Notes: generated by a model from the sequence alone, not told the origin. Shown: positions 7,407-15,647, numbered from the stretch's first letter. The stretch: 64,000 nt of DNA from an uncultured Eggerthellaceae bacterium (GCA_947566075.1 CANOIM010000001.1:62001-126000); one strand, 5' to 3'. Made by a program: numbers and translations.

Positions 7407-8420
7407 ATGGCGGGCATACGTACGACGCGCTGGACGGCAGGCGCCTTCTTCGCTGGGGCTGCGCTGCTATACCTGTACGGCGTGCTGTTGACACCGCACA
7501 TGCCGGTGCAAGCTGCCGCCGTGGCGCTCCCGCTCGACTTCATGGTGGGCATCCCGCTGGCGTTCTACCTGTTGGTGGTGCGTCCGCGGTGCCTGACGCC
7601 GTTGCTGGTGCTGCCAGCCATCTGGCTGGGGTACGGGCTTTCCGTGCTGGCCCTGGGCGCTGTGGACGCAGGCGTGCTGCCCCTCTTGCTTGCGGCGCTC
7701 GTCCCCGTGGAGGTGGGCATAGCCGGGTGCGAGGTAGTGCGTATCGTCCGCGCGTTCCGCAAGGCGAAGGCTGCGAGCGAAGACCCGATGGAATGGCTCT
7801 TCGCGGCAACGAGGCAGCTGGTGCGCAAGGAGCTGCCCGCGCGCATGATGGCGGCGGAGCTGGCCGTGTGGTATTACGCGCTCTTCTCGTGGCGCGAACG
7901 CTCGCAAGCGCCCGCGGAGGAGGCGCGCTACTCCTACCACAACGCCGGGGGCTACCTGAACATGATGATGGGGCTTGCCCTGGCGTTCCCGGTGGAGATC
8001 GTCGGGGTGCACCTGCTGCTGTCCCAGTGGAGCGCGGCGGCCGCCTGGGTGGCCACGCTGCTCTCCGTCTACGCCGGCGTCTGGCTTGTGGGCGATGCCC
8101 GAGCGCGGATCATGCGCCCGGTGACGGTCGGCAGCGAAGGGCTGCGCCTGGAATGCGGCATCCAGATGCAGGCGCGCATCCCCTTCGATACCGTGGCCCG
8201 CGTCGCTGCGGCAGAACCGGCAGCCGACGCCATAGGCAAGGCAGAGCGGCTCAACTACGGCACGTTCTACCAGGCGAACGTGTGGGTGGTCGCGGAACGG
8301 CCCGTCGAGGTGCGCACCCTGCTCGGCACGAAGCGCGTCCGCGCCATCGGCCTCAGCCTGGACGACCCCCAGGCCTTCATCGCCGACGTCGGGGCCAGGC
8401 TGGGCGTCCAGGATGGCTAG
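7407..8420 (+). CDS. Membrane protein of unknown function
   Basis: 337 residues from the ATG at 7407, which follows GGAAAGG; a start 15 bp earlier would place that site inside the coding region. Four hydrophobic segments are visible in the first 110 residues, then a soluble stretch (RIVRAFRKAKAASEDPMEWL), two more segments at about 195-235, and a C-terminal domain of about 100 residues (VGSEGLRLECGIQMQARIPF) reminiscent of PH-like membrane-associated domains. I recognise no family with certainty. It lies 160 bp after the macrodomain gene on the same strand and converges on the GyrI-like gene, overlapping it by 4 bp. A role in the SirTM system is possible but unsupported. Confidence 0.7.
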   Translation: MAGIRTTRWTAGAFFAGAALLYLYGVLLTPHMPVQAAAVALPLDFMVGIPLAFYLLVVRPRCLTPLLVLPAIWLGYGLSVLALGAVDAGVLPLLLAALVPVEVGIAGCEVVRIVRAFRKAKAASEDPMEWLFAATRQLVRKELPARMMAAELAVWYYALFSWRERSQAPAEEARYSYHNAGGYLNMMMGLALAFPVEIVGVHLLLSQWSAAAAWVATLLSVYAGVWLVGDARARIMRPVTVGSEGLRLECGIQMQARIPFDTVARVAAAEPAADAIGKAERLNYGTFYQANVWVVAERPVEVRTLLGTKRVRAIGLSLDDPQAFIADVGARLGVQDG

Positions 8421-9061
8421 CGTGCGGGTTTGATGGGATGCCGCACTACCGTTTTCCACTTGGCGGGGTCCACGCGGCGGGCGTCGGATAGGTAGATCTC
8501 ATGATGGTGCCGGCCGACTTCCGTGTCGGACATGTCGTTCACGTATCCCTCGGCGGCTATGAGCTCGTCCATCAGCGCCACCGTGGCTGGTTCGTCGTCA
8601 TAGGGGCCCAGGTGCATGGCCTGTACGCACAGGCCCTCGTTGACGGTCAGCAGCTCGGCGGACGCGGTGTCGATACTCTTCTTTCGCGCGGCTTCCGCCT
8701 TGGCCCACTCCAGCTCATCAGCCGTGACGAACGCGGGCATCCGGATGACCGACACCCAGTGGAACGCCGCCTTGTTCCGGTAGTCGAACCCGTCTGTGCC
8801 CGGCTGCCACCAGAAGCCTTCCAGTGGAGGCACCACGAAGTCGAAGTAGCCATCCATGCGGTGATCGCCCATTTTCGACATCTTCACCGTGTAGGCCACC
8901 GCGTACAGCACACCGATGGCCTGTTTGTAGGCGCCGCCCTCCTCGTTCGGGTCGCCCTGACCGCGCACGGCTACGAAGGTGGCTGGCGGCACGCGCACGA
9001 TGGTAGGCTTTTGCTTGGGCAGGTAGAACTCCTTGTATTCCTTCTTGAAGTCAAAAGCCAT
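8417..9061 (-). CDS. GyrI-like small-molecule-binding protein
   Basis: 214 residues without a DNA-binding domain. The order of segments (PTIVRVPPATFVAVRGQGDP, then MDGYFDFVVPPLEGFWWQPG, FHWVSVIRMPAFVTADELEW, and VQAMHLGPYDDEPATVALMD) matches stand-alone GyrI-like proteins, which share the SOUL/GyrI beta-barrel that binds drugs or hydrophobic ligands; some hydrolyse or sequester them. The GEGAGLxxGPYDDEP-type motif is conserved here as HLGPYDDEP. It is monocistronic with its promoter facing the fetAB-like genes. A detoxification role is a guess from the family. Confidence 0.8.
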   Translation of the reverse strand: MAFDFKKEYKEFYLPKQKPTIVRVPPATFVAVRGQGDPNEEGGAYKQAIGVLYAVAYTVKMSKMGDHRMDGYFDFVVPPLEGFWWQPGTDGFDYRNKAAFHWVSVIRMPAFVTADELEWAKAEAARKKSIDTASAELLTVNEGLCVQAMHLGPYDDEPATVALMDELIAAEGYVNDMSDTEVGRHHHEIYLSDARRVDPAKWKTVVRHPIKPAR

Positions 9062-9139
9062 GCTTGCTCCCTTTCTCGAGCGGCCATGGATCGCCTGTCG
9101 CGCGCCATAGCCTTGGCAGTCTGACGGCGACCCTTACCT

Positions 9140-9934
9140 TTAGCGCAGCCCGGCATCGAGGAAGTAGCCCTCCTTCGAGAAGCGCTTGCGGAAGGTGAGC
9201 AGGCTGATCATCACGATGGCCAGCGTGGTGGCGGCCGACATCATGAGCAGCACCACGATCTGGTACTTCGCGGCCACCACCGGGTCGGCCCCGGCCAGGA
9301 TCTGCCCGCTCATCATGCCCGGTATCTGCACTATACCAGCAGCGCACATGGTGGCCAACGTGGGCAGGATGCCCGCCCCCACCGCCGCCTTGATGGAGGG
9401 GAAGGCCGCCTCGCGCGGCGTGGCGCCTAGGGCGACGAGCGCGAACATCTCGTCGGAGCGCCCGTCCAGGTCGGCGAAGAGCCGGTCTATGGCCACGGCC
9501 GTGGCCGACATAGTGTTGCCCAGCGCCATGCCCGCGATGGGCACCAGCTGTCGAGCGCTATACCATGGATCAGGCTGGATGACACCTTCCACCACGATGA
9601 ATGCGATGGTCATAGAGGATGCCAACAGCGTGGCGAAGACCGGCAGCCACAGGCCGCTGACCCGGTGCTTCACGCGGCTCACCGCGATCTGCGCGGCGCA
9701 GAGCGCCATGGCCAGCAGCACCAGCGACACGAGCCACCAGCTCTGGTAGCGAAACAGGTAGACCAGCAGGAAGCCCATGGCCAGCAGCTGGACGAACGCG
9801 CGCACGGCTGCCACGGCGATGCTCTTCTCCTGGCCCAGCTCCAGCTTCCACGACACGATGCCAGCCACTAGCATGAGGGCGCTGGCGGCGAAGAGCTGAG
9901 GGTAGCCTATGTCGATGACGCCGCCTTCCATCAA
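9140..9934 (-). CDS. FetB/UPF0014-family ABC transporter permease
   Basis: 264 residues with seven hydrophobic segments. The UPF0014 signature is clear: IAGMALGNTMSATAVAIDRL near residues 128-147, followed by LGATPREA and the GMMSGQILAGADPVVAAKYQ stretch. In Escherichia coli FetA and FetB export iron and protect against oxidative stress. The start ATG overlaps the end of the ATPase gene by 4 bp, so this is the second gene of a two-gene operon. Metal specificity cannot be told from the sequence; iron is the family default. Confidence 0.88.
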   Translation of the reverse strand: MMEGGVIDIGYPQLFAASALMLVAGIVSWKLELGQEKSIAVAAVRAFVQLLAMGFLLVYLFRYQSWWLVSLVLLAMALCAAQIAVSRVKHRVSGLWLPVFATLLASSMTIAFIVVEGVIQPDPWYSARQLVPIAGMALGNTMSATAVAIDRLFADLDGRSDEMFALVALGATPREAAFPSIKAAVGAGILPTLATMCAAGIVQIPGMMSGQILAGADPVVAAKYQIVVLLMMSAATTLAIVMISLLTFRKRFSKEGYFLDAGLR

Positions 9935-10614
9935 GAACCCCCTTCCAAGCCTTCTTCGTAGGAAAGCCTACCGCTTTCCAAATGGAAGACGCCCTGGGCG
10001 AAACCGTCGGGCGGCCGATGCCGGATGCGAAAGCACGTTGCCCCTTCGGCTACGAGCGAAACCGTCAGGGCGGCCACCGCTTGTGCCGACTCGTCATCCA
10101 GCGCCGCGTCCACCTCGTCCAGTAGCATGACAGGGGGCCGGGTAGCGAAGACGCGCAGGAGCGCCACCCGGGCCGCTTGGCCGCCTGAGAGCTTCGCGGC
10201 ATCCCGGTCCAAGGGCACATCCAACAGCGCGGCCTTGAGCAGCTGCTGAAGCTGCAGGTCGGAGGGGGTGGGGCGGCCTCGGTTCACCTTGAGCGACCAC
10301 GGCAACAGGAGGTTGTCGCGGATCGTACCCGGCACGAGCGATGCCCGCTGGGGAACCAGGCAGACGCGTCGACGCCACTCTTGGCACGTGAAAGTCTCAC
10401 TATCCGCACCATCCAGCAGCAGGCACCCGCCCGCGAGGGGCATCATCTGGGCGCAGGCCCGCAGCAGCATGGACTTCCCCGCGCCGGAAGGGCCGGTCAG
10501 GTCGTAGACGCTCCCGACATCCAAGCCGAAGGACACACCTTCCAGGCGTACGGGCGCAGCCTGTCCGTCGCCAGCATAGGAAACGCTCAAGTCGCAGGCT
10601 TCGAACAGCGGCAC
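9931..10614 (-). CDS. FetA-like ABC transporter ATPase
   Basis: 227 residues. Walker A GPSGAGKS lies near residues 41-48, the signature is LSGGQ, Walker B is VMLLDEVDAALDD. This compact ATPase pairs with the UPF0014 permease downstream (4-bp overlap), the FetAB arrangement. The H-loop region reads FRIRHRPPDGF, which differs from the usual THD but keeps a His. The gene starts at the ATG at 10614. Upstream is about 230 bp of non-coding DNA containing a run of nine G residues (10797-10805), a likely phase- or sequencing-sensitive spot but not inside a gene. Confidence 0.85.
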   Translation of the reverse strand: MPLFEACDLSVSYAGDGQAAPVRLEGVSFGLDVGSVYDLTGPSGAGKSMLLRACAQMMPLAGGCLLLDGADSETFTCQEWRRRVCLVPQRASLVPGTIRDNLLLPWSLKVNRGRPTPSDLQLQQLLKAALLDVPLDRDAAKLSGGQAARVALLRVFATRPPVMLLDEVDAALDDESAQAVAALTVSLVAEGATCFRIRHRPPDGFAQGVFHLESGRLSYEEGLEGGS

Positions 10615-10843
10615 GGAGATCCTTCCAATGGGGTAGGCATATCGGTGTCATCAGTATACCCGCGCAGCTGCGGAAGAGATCGTTGCAGCACGGAAGGTGG
10701 ACGAAGCGGAAGCTGCAAAGCGGCAAAGCAACTTGGCCAAGCTCGTCAAAAAGTAGCAAGATAACTTGTCCGCTTTTGCCGAACAGAACAAAGGCAGGGG
10801 GGGGGATAGCGTCCCCTTTCCGAGAATAAAGCGTCGGTTCTGC

Positions 10844-10985
10844 CTAGGCAACAGCTACCGAGAGGGTGCAGCGGTAGTGCGCCTCGTCGGTGTCCAGCAG
10901 GCGCGTCTGGCTGATCTCGTACCAAGGCCTTTCTGTCCGCAGGCCCTCGCGCTTCAGGAAAGCTGCCAACGACTTGCGCTCTGCC
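10844..10985 (-). pseudogene. C-terminal remnant of a MerR-GyrI regulator
   Basis: The minus strand reads LAAFLKREGLRTERPWYEIS then QTRLLDTDEAHYRCTLSVAV and a stop. It is nearly identical to the end of the intact regulator at 14818-15624. Nothing of the N-terminal 220 residues is present. The nucleotide match covers 119 bp with seven mismatches and no gaps. This orphan gene end sits exactly at the edge of the molybdoenzyme cassette. Confidence 0.85.
10850..10968. repeat. 119-bp direct repeat, left copy
   Basis: Matches 14824-14942 in the same orientation at 112 of 119 positions without gaps. The two copies bracket 3.85 kb that carries the ferredoxin, molybdoenzyme, a 100-residue protein and tetR. 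The repeat is the last part of a MerR-GyrI coding region, so it arose by gene-end duplication rather than as a dedicated mobile-element end. Confidence 0.85.
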
Positions 10986-10999
10986 GGAATCCCCGTGCG

Positions 11000-11332
11000 C
11001 TACAGCGTCATCATGAGCATTTTGCCGTTATCGGAAGCGATCTTTGCCGCCTCGTCAGCGTTCAGGATCTGGATGCAGTTGGCCTGGCAGTGCTGGACGC
11101 AACTCGGCAGCTTGCCTTCAGCCATGCGGTCAGCACAGAGGTTGCATTGCGCGGTGAGCACGGGAAAGTAGGAGTACTCCCAGGTGTCGGGCGCATATTC
11201 CCAGGGTCCCACCTGGTTCAGCTTGATGCCGAACTGGTCGGGCGGAAGCTCGTTCTTTACCTGGCAGGCCAGCTCGCACGAGTGGCAGCCGGTGCACCAG
11301 CGGTAGTCGAGCAGGAGCGCTTTGCGTGCCAT
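11000..11332 (-). CDS. Small two-cluster 4Fe-4S ferredoxin subunit
   Basis: 110 residues from the ATG at 11332 (GAAGGTGAG upstream; a GTG at 11338 is the alternative). It is a shortened DmsB-type electron-transfer subunit: CTGCHSCELAC gives one cluster motif, and CNLCADRM with CVQHCQANC supplies the second set. The usual third and fourth clusters of DmsB are absent. It overlaps or abuts the end of the molybdoenzyme gene, so it is the immediate electron donor or acceptor of that enzyme. Similar small ferredoxins accompany soluble catechol dehydroxylases of gut Eggerthellaceae; this comparison is from family knowledge, not from alignment. Confidence 0.88.
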   Translation of the reverse strand: MARKALLLDYRWCTGCHSCELACQVKNELPPDQFGIKLNQVGPWEYAPDTWEYSYFPVLTAQCNLCADRMAEGKLPSCVQHCQANCIQILNADEAAKIASDNGKMLMMTL

Positions 11333-11334
11333 AT

Positions 11335-13659
11335 TCACTCACCTTCCTTCACGGGGTATATCTTGCAGAGGATGCACTTGTAGTTGCATCCCACCCCGGT
11401 CTCGCCTGACGCCCACGAGATCAGGTTGTTGATGTTGAGCTCGTCCACGTCGTAGAGGTCCTCGGGGTCGGCCTCGGGATGCCACCAGCCGTGGTCCGAG
11501 CTGACCACGCGCGGGTCCATGCCGGGCAGAAGCTCGACAAGCCGCTTGGCGCGGGCGGTGCGCCCGGTGTCGCCTATCGGCCCTTCGACCCAGACCCACT
11601 GTCCTTCCGCCACGCCCAGGTCGTCGGCCAGTTCGGGCGCCATCTGGACAGCGGGTTCGGGGTGCATGGCGCGCAGGTGTGCGCCCTGGCGGTTCTCGGA
11701 ATGGAACGTGTTGTGGCGCCTTGCCCCCGTGGTCAGCACCAGCGGGTAATCCTCAGCGAGTTCCGACTGAGAGTAGGGTGTCATGGTCGGTTCAGTGTAG
11801 GTTGGCAGCGGGTCGAATCCCATGAAATCGAGCCCGTTGCTCCACAGCTCTATGCGGCCTGTCGGCGTGGGAAATCCCGCCTGACCATCGGGACGCAACA
11901 GCCCCTTCTCGTGCTTGTCGTATTCGAAGGGCAGGTAGCTCGGCGCGGTTGCGCGCACGCCCTCGAAGTCCATGCCGGTCTCGGAGAGGATGTGGCTGAA
12001 CATGCCCTCCACCGTGTCCCACGGCCAGGCGTCGGGGTTCCAACGGCGCCCCAGTTCCAGATTGATCTCCATGTCAGACCGGCACTCCCCTAGGGGCGGC
12101 ACGGCCCGGTTGATGGTCTCGCCGCGCTGGGTGCCGTCGCCGCAGCGGATGCCGTTGCGTTCCGGGTAGGTGGTCACCGGCAATACCAGATCGCCGAAGG
12201 CCATGCACGATGGCGTCATGAACAGGTCTACGAACACGTTGAACTCGAGGTTCTGGAACGCCTGCATGGTGTGCTCGTTATCCACGCCGCCGCAGGCGAT
12301 CTGGTTCACGGTCTGGATCCACGATGCCTTGATGGGGTAGTCTTCGGGCTGCTCGATCATGTGGTCGATCATCTTGTTGATGGAGGCCACCTGCAATCCC
12401 AGCTTGTATATCAAAAGCTCGTCGGTGCCGATGCGCTTCTCCTCCGCATCGAAGGAGAGCAGATCGCGGCCCCATCCGGTGATGTACTTCAGGAGCTCGG
12501 GTCCCACGATATTGCTGCCCGGCTTTTCGATGTTGCCCGTGATGCAGAACAGGCACAGCACCGCGCGGGACGCGAACACGCAGTCTTCGCGTTGGTCCAG
12601 AGCCACGCCCCACTGCAAGAGCGCCGGTGCGTTCTCGGCTAGAAGGCGCGCGGCTTCGCGGATCTTGTCTGCCGATACCCAGGTGACCTCTTCCGCGCGC
12701 TCTGGGGTCCATTCCTTGCAGAGCGTTGTGTACTCGTCGAACCCGTAGCACCACTTATCCACGAAGTCTTTGTCGTAGAGCTCTTCCTCGATCATGACGT
12801 TACCCATGGCGAGGGCCAGCGCCCCGTCGGAGCCGGGACGGACGCGCAGCCAACAGTCGGCATGGGCGGCCAACCAGGTCAGCCGCGGGTCGATGACCAG
12901 CAGCTTGCTGCCGCGCTGCAGCACGTCGGTGACCCAGTGCCCGTAGGCGCCGTCGGAGTTGGCTACCACGGGGTTGTTTCCCCAGACCACCGTGAGCGCC
13001 GGGCAGGCCCATTCGGGGTTGTCGTAGCGGTCGATGAACTGCTGGGAGTAGTCGCCGATGGTGAACACGCCGGTGGTCATGGTGGCTGCGAAGATGCGTG
13101 GGCCGAAGCAGGCCACGTTGGAAAGCGAGAACGTGTAGTTGGGGCTGCCGAACGACCATGCCAGGCGGCTGATGTACGCCGCGATGTCGCGGCCCGTGCC
13201 CTGCAGGAACACAACGCTTTCGGCACCGTATTTCTCCTTGTACTCGTTGAAGCGCTGCTCCACGGTGTCAAGGGCTTCGTCCCATGATATGCGCTCCCAC
13301 CTGTCCTTGCCCCGGTCTTCGTGGGCGCGTTTCATGGGGTAGCGCAGGCGCTTGTCGCTATTGACGATCTCATTCACGGCAACGCACCTTGGGCAAAGAC
13401 GGCCCTGATTGTAGGGGTTCTCTGGGTCGCCTTCCACGCGCACCACCTTGCCGTCCTTGGAGTAGATGAGCACACCGCAGCCAAGATGGCAGCCCGGTGC
13501 TGACCAGGCGCTGCCCCGGGTTACCTTGCAGCCATCCTCCTCGTACTCCCAGGGCAGCTCGTGTTCGAAGTACGCCATGTCCCGGTCGTTCTTCAGGATG
13601 TCGCTTCCCTCCACGACGACGCGCGGCTGTAGCGTCTCCTGAACAAAGGATTCCTTCAT
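11335..13659 (-). CDS. Molybdopterin-dependent oxidoreductase, catalytic subunit (DMSO reductase superfamily)
   Basis: 774 residues, AAAGGAGAAGCC before the ATG. No Tat signal: the protein begins MKESFVQETL, so it is cytosolic. The Fe-S site reads APGCHLGCGV (Cys57, Cys61) and GRLCPRC (Cys89, Cys92); the first Cys of the usual CxxCxxxC motif is replaced by Ala54. SNVACFGPR (Cys184) is at the place of the Mo ligand. Later blocks WGNNPVVAN, IDPRLTWLA, RPGSDGALALAMGN, MFSHIL and RRHNTFHSENRQG bind the pterins. The arrangement with a small ferredoxin and no membrane anchor resembles the soluble gut catechol dehydroxylases and the pyrogallol transhydroxylase/acetylene hydratase group; the substrate is unknown. 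TetR control suggests an inducible xenobiotic or plant phenol substrate (inference). Confidence 0.85.
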   Translation of the reverse strand: MKESFVQETLQPRVVVEGSDILKNDRDMAYFEHELPWEYEEDGCKVTRGSAWSAPGCHLGCGVLIYSKDGKVVRVEGDPENPYNQGRLCPRCVAVNEIVNSDKRLRYPMKRAHEDRGKDRWERISWDEALDTVEQRFNEYKEKYGAESVVFLQGTGRDIAAYISRLAWSFGSPNYTFSLSNVACFGPRIFAATMTTGVFTIGDYSQQFIDRYDNPEWACPALTVVWGNNPVVANSDGAYGHWVTDVLQRGSKLLVIDPRLTWLAAHADCWLRVRPGSDGALALAMGNVMIEEELYDKDFVDKWCYGFDEYTTLCKEWTPERAEEVTWVSADKIREAARLLAENAPALLQWGVALDQREDCVFASRAVLCLFCITGNIEKPGSNIVGPELLKYITGWGRDLLSFDAEEKRIGTDELLIYKLGLQVASINKMIDHMIEQPEDYPIKASWIQTVNQIACGGVDNEHTMQAFQNLEFNVFVDLFMTPSCMAFGDLVLPVTTYPERNGIRCGDGTQRGETINRAVPPLGECRSDMEINLELGRRWNPDAWPWDTVEGMFSHILSETGMDFEGVRATAPSYLPFEYDKHEKGLLRPDGQAGFPTPTGRIELWSNGLDFMGFDPLPTYTEPTMTPYSQSELAEDYPLVLTTGARRHNTFHSENRQGAHLRAMHPEPAVQMAPELADDLGVAEGQWVWVEGPIGDTGRTARAKRLVELLPGMDPRVVSSDHGWWHPEADPEDLYDVDELNINNLISWASGETGVGCNYKCILCKIYPVKEGE

Positions 13660-13682
13660 CGGCTTCTCCTTTCGATGGCCCG

Positions 13683-13985
13683 TTACCAGAGTTCCTTGGA
13701 TTTCATGGGAAGAACGCCGATGCGCGCCTTGGCCACACCATCGATGAGCCCGTCATAGACGCGGCCTTCGGCAACGCCCTCCATGGTGCCGAGCATGGTG
13801 GTGATGGTGCAGTCGCAGCTGAAGTTGCCCTCGTCGTCGATCTTGCCGTTCTTGACGGGAGCGGTGGAACCCAGCACCGTGAAGTCACCCACGAATGTGC
13901 CGTCGCCTTGACGGTCGATGGTGAGCATGCAGGGTTTCTTTCCAATGGGGATCTTCACGATCGCTTCGTAAGTTTCTACTGCCAT
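13683..13985 (-). CDS. 100-residue protein upstream of the molybdoenzyme, function unknown
   Basis: 100 residues with an AAAGGAGGAAATC site before the ATG. It is predicted to be all-beta and contains two similar blocks, GDFTVLGSTAPVKNGKI and TITTMLGTMEGVAEGRV, suggesting an internally repeated beta-barrel. It has three Cys residues (two as CDC). No signal peptide. It is the first gene of the TetR-controlled operon, 23 bp before the molybdoenzyme, so it probably assists that enzyme, for instance in substrate binding or delivery. I do not recognise the family. Confidence 0.8.
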   Translation of the reverse strand: MAVETYEAIVKIPIGKKPCMLTIDRQGDGTFVGDFTVLGSTAPVKNGKIDDEGNFSCDCTITTMLGTMEGVAEGRVYDGLIDGVAKARIGVLPMKSKELW

Positions 13986-14008
13986 GATTTCCTCCTTTTG
14001 CCTTTTAT

Positions 14009-14022
14009 GTGACAGATGTCAC
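14009..14022. promoter_or_regulatory. Palindrome GTGACA-GA-TGTCAC, candidate TetR operator
   Basis: Perfect 6-bp arms around two bases, 24 nt upstream of the first gene of the molybdoenzyme operon. A related dyad with the same half-site word lies at 14080-14095, which supports a shared regulator. Confidence 0.5.
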
Positions 14023-14079
14023 TGATAGGGCTATGATGCAGAATCAACGCCTAAGATGTAAGGCACAGAAACGCTGCAG

Positions 14080-14095
14080 TGTCACATATGGGACA
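14080..14095. promoter_or_regulatory. Second dyad TGTCAC-N4-GGGACA, candidate TetR operator
   Basis: Arms match at 5 of 6 positions and repeat the TGTCAC/GTGACA word of the palindrome at 14009. It lies 83 nt upstream of tetR in the 190-bp divergent gap, so both promoters could be repressed. Confidence 0.45.
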
Positions 14096-14177
14096 GATGT
14101 ATGGAATTGTCTTCGAACAGGGAGCCGCATTCGTGATCGAACGATGATGGGTCCCTAGCGAGAAGGGTGGGAGAGCC

Positions 14178-14753
14178 ATGGACATACGCGCGGAAAGAAC
14201 GCGCGCCCTCTTGCGGGATGCGTTCGAGGATCTGCTTGAGGAAGAGCCGCTCGAGGCCATATCGGTGAGCGAGATCTGCGCGCGTTCCACCGTACGCCGT
14301 GCCACGTTCTATCGGCATTTCGAGGACAAGAATGCGTTCTTCGAATGGTATCTGGGCACCATAACCGACCGGTTCGTGAGCGAACTATCGGACAATCACG
14401 ACGAACTGGGGCTTCGCGAATACGTTGAGCTCATGCACCGTAAGCTCGTGGATTTCCTGGAAATGCATCGAAACTGGTTCATGAAGACCATGGGACGCAA
14501 CGCGCTGGCCGGGTCGCTGGACATGATCATGGAGCAGGTTGCCATCGGGGTGGCTCAGCATGTTAACGCCTACACCGTTGAGAGCGGCGTTGCGTTGGAT
14601 GCCGAACCCGAGTTCATCAGCCTGTTCTACACGGGCGGAATGGTGCACACCCTGCGCTATTGGATGCTTGCCGACAAGCCATTCCCGGCAGACGAGCTGG
14701 TGGAAGAGTCCACCGAATTTCTGATGCGGTACGTAGAAGGCGCAGTCGGTTAA
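14178..14753 (+). CDS. TetR/AcrR-family regulator
   Basis: 191 residues. The N-terminal helix-turn-helix is ISVSEICARSTVRRATFYRH followed by FEDKNAFFEW, classic TetR. The C-terminal domain is helical (ligand and dimer domain). The gene diverges from the molybdoenzyme operon and shares its intergenic region with two related dyads, so it most likely represses that operon until a substrate is present. The ligand is unknown. GGTGGGAG lies before the ATG. The gene lies within the segment bracketed by direct repeats, as part of the same cassette. Confidence 0.88.
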   Translation: MDIRAERTRALLRDAFEDLLEEEPLEAISVSEICARSTVRRATFYRHFEDKNAFFEWYLGTITDRFVSELSDNHDELGLREYVELMHRKLVDFLEMHRNWFMKTMGRNALAGSLDMIMEQVAIGVAQHVNAYTVESGVALDAEPEFISLFYTGGMVHTLRYWMLADKPFPADELVEESTEFLMRYVEGAVG

Positions 14754-14817
14754 CCTGCCATGGCTGCTGGTAAGGCGCAGCCGCCTAGCCTGCCGCAGCT
14801 GCCGATAGCCCAGGCGA

Positions 14818-15624
14818 CTATCGAACAGCTACCGACAGGGTGCAGCGGTAGTGCGCCTCGTCGGTGTCCAGCAGGCGCGTCTGGCTGATCTCGTACCAGG
14901 GCCCTTCCGTCCGTAGGCCCTCGCGCTTCAGGAAGGCCGCCAGCTGCTGGTATGCGTTGCCAACTTCCTTCCAGGGCCCTACATAGCCGATGCAAGCGCA
15001 TTCCCTGGCGGGCAGCGTGCGCGCCGTGCCGAAGGGTGCACGCTGCGGCTTCTTCGGCAGCAGGTAGAAGAACTCCTGGTAGCTGGGCAGCCCATCGGCA
15101 CCCACCTGAGCCGTCACGCCGTAGGGGGCGATGGCAGCCTCGACCCCGAGCTTCGCTAGCCCTTCCACGACAGTCGCGTCCTTCGCCAGCACGCCCTCCC
15201 AGTTGCCGTCTATCTTGAGGCCGCTCACGTCCTCTGCCACGAGCACGACGCGTTCGGGGAAGACGCGCACGGCAGGCTGCGGGCTTGCCTCCTGCGCCGC
15301 CGCGGCTTGTCGCCCTATCTCGGCCAGCAGGCGCTCCGATCGGCGCAGTTCGGCCATGCGCCGCTTCAGGGCGCTCGTGTTCTCATCGGCCAGTGCCGCC
15401 AGCCGCTCCGGGTCGGGCGTGTCCAGCATGGCGCGCACCTGGGCCAGCGAGAATCCTGCCTGGGTCATGGCGCGGATGACCGAGAAGCGCGCGAAGTCGG
15501 CCATGGAGTAGTTGCGGTAGCGATTAGCGCCCTTCTCCGCCGGGTGCAGGAGGCCTATGTCGTCGTAGTGGATGAGCGTGTTCTTCGTGGTGCCGCATAG
15601 GTGTGCGAACTCGCCGGACTTCAT
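14818..15624 (-). CDS. MerR-family regulator with GyrI-like effector domain (TipA/BltR type)
   Basis: 268 residues from the ATG at 15624 with GGAGG upstream; a longer frame to 15690 crosses the promoter. Residues 1-70 are the MerR winged helix (FAHLCGTTKNTLIHYDDIGL), then a coiled coil (ALKRRMAELRRSERLLAEIG), then a GyrI-like effector domain from about residue 115 ending YEISQTRLLDTDEAHYRCTL. Such proteins bind lipophilic drugs and activate efflux genes. It diverges from an SMR/ABC efflux operon across a promoter with 19-bp spacer, so this operon is its likely target. Its last 119 bp are duplicated at 10850-10968. Confidence 0.9.
   Translation of the reverse strand: MKSGEFAHLCGTTKNTLIHYDDIGLLHPAEKGANRYRNYSMADFARFSVIRAMTQAGFSLAQVRAMLDTPDPERLAALADENTSALKRRMAELRRSERLLAEIGRQAAAAQEASPQPAVRVFPERVVLVAEDVSGLKIDGNWEGVLAKDATVVEGLAKLGVEAAIAPYGVTAQVGADGLPSYQEFFYLLPKKPQRAPFGTARTLPARECACIGYVGPWKEVGNAYQQLAAFLKREGLRTEGPWYEISQTRLLDTDEAHYRCTLSVAVR
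14824..14942. repeat. 119-bp direct repeat, right copy
   Basis: The intact copy, forming the 3' end of the MerR-GyrI gene. It pairs with 10850-10968 and marks the other edge of the molybdoenzyme-tetR cassette. Confidence 0.85.
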
Positions 15625-15647
15625 GGCGAACCTCCGTGAAAAGACCC

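Noticed and set aside
10797..10805. Run of nine G residues as a phase-variable switch
   Set aside because: It lies in a non-coding gap, far from a promoter that I can identify; no coding frame crosses it.
12271..12642. Plus-strand frame inside the molybdoenzyme gene
   Set aside because: Antisense shadow of a clear molybdopterin enzyme, no independent signal.
10850..14942. Direct repeats as ends of an insertion sequence or integrative element with its own recombinase
   Set aside because: No integrase or transposase lies between the copies and no terminal inverted repeats were found; recombination between gene ends is simpler.
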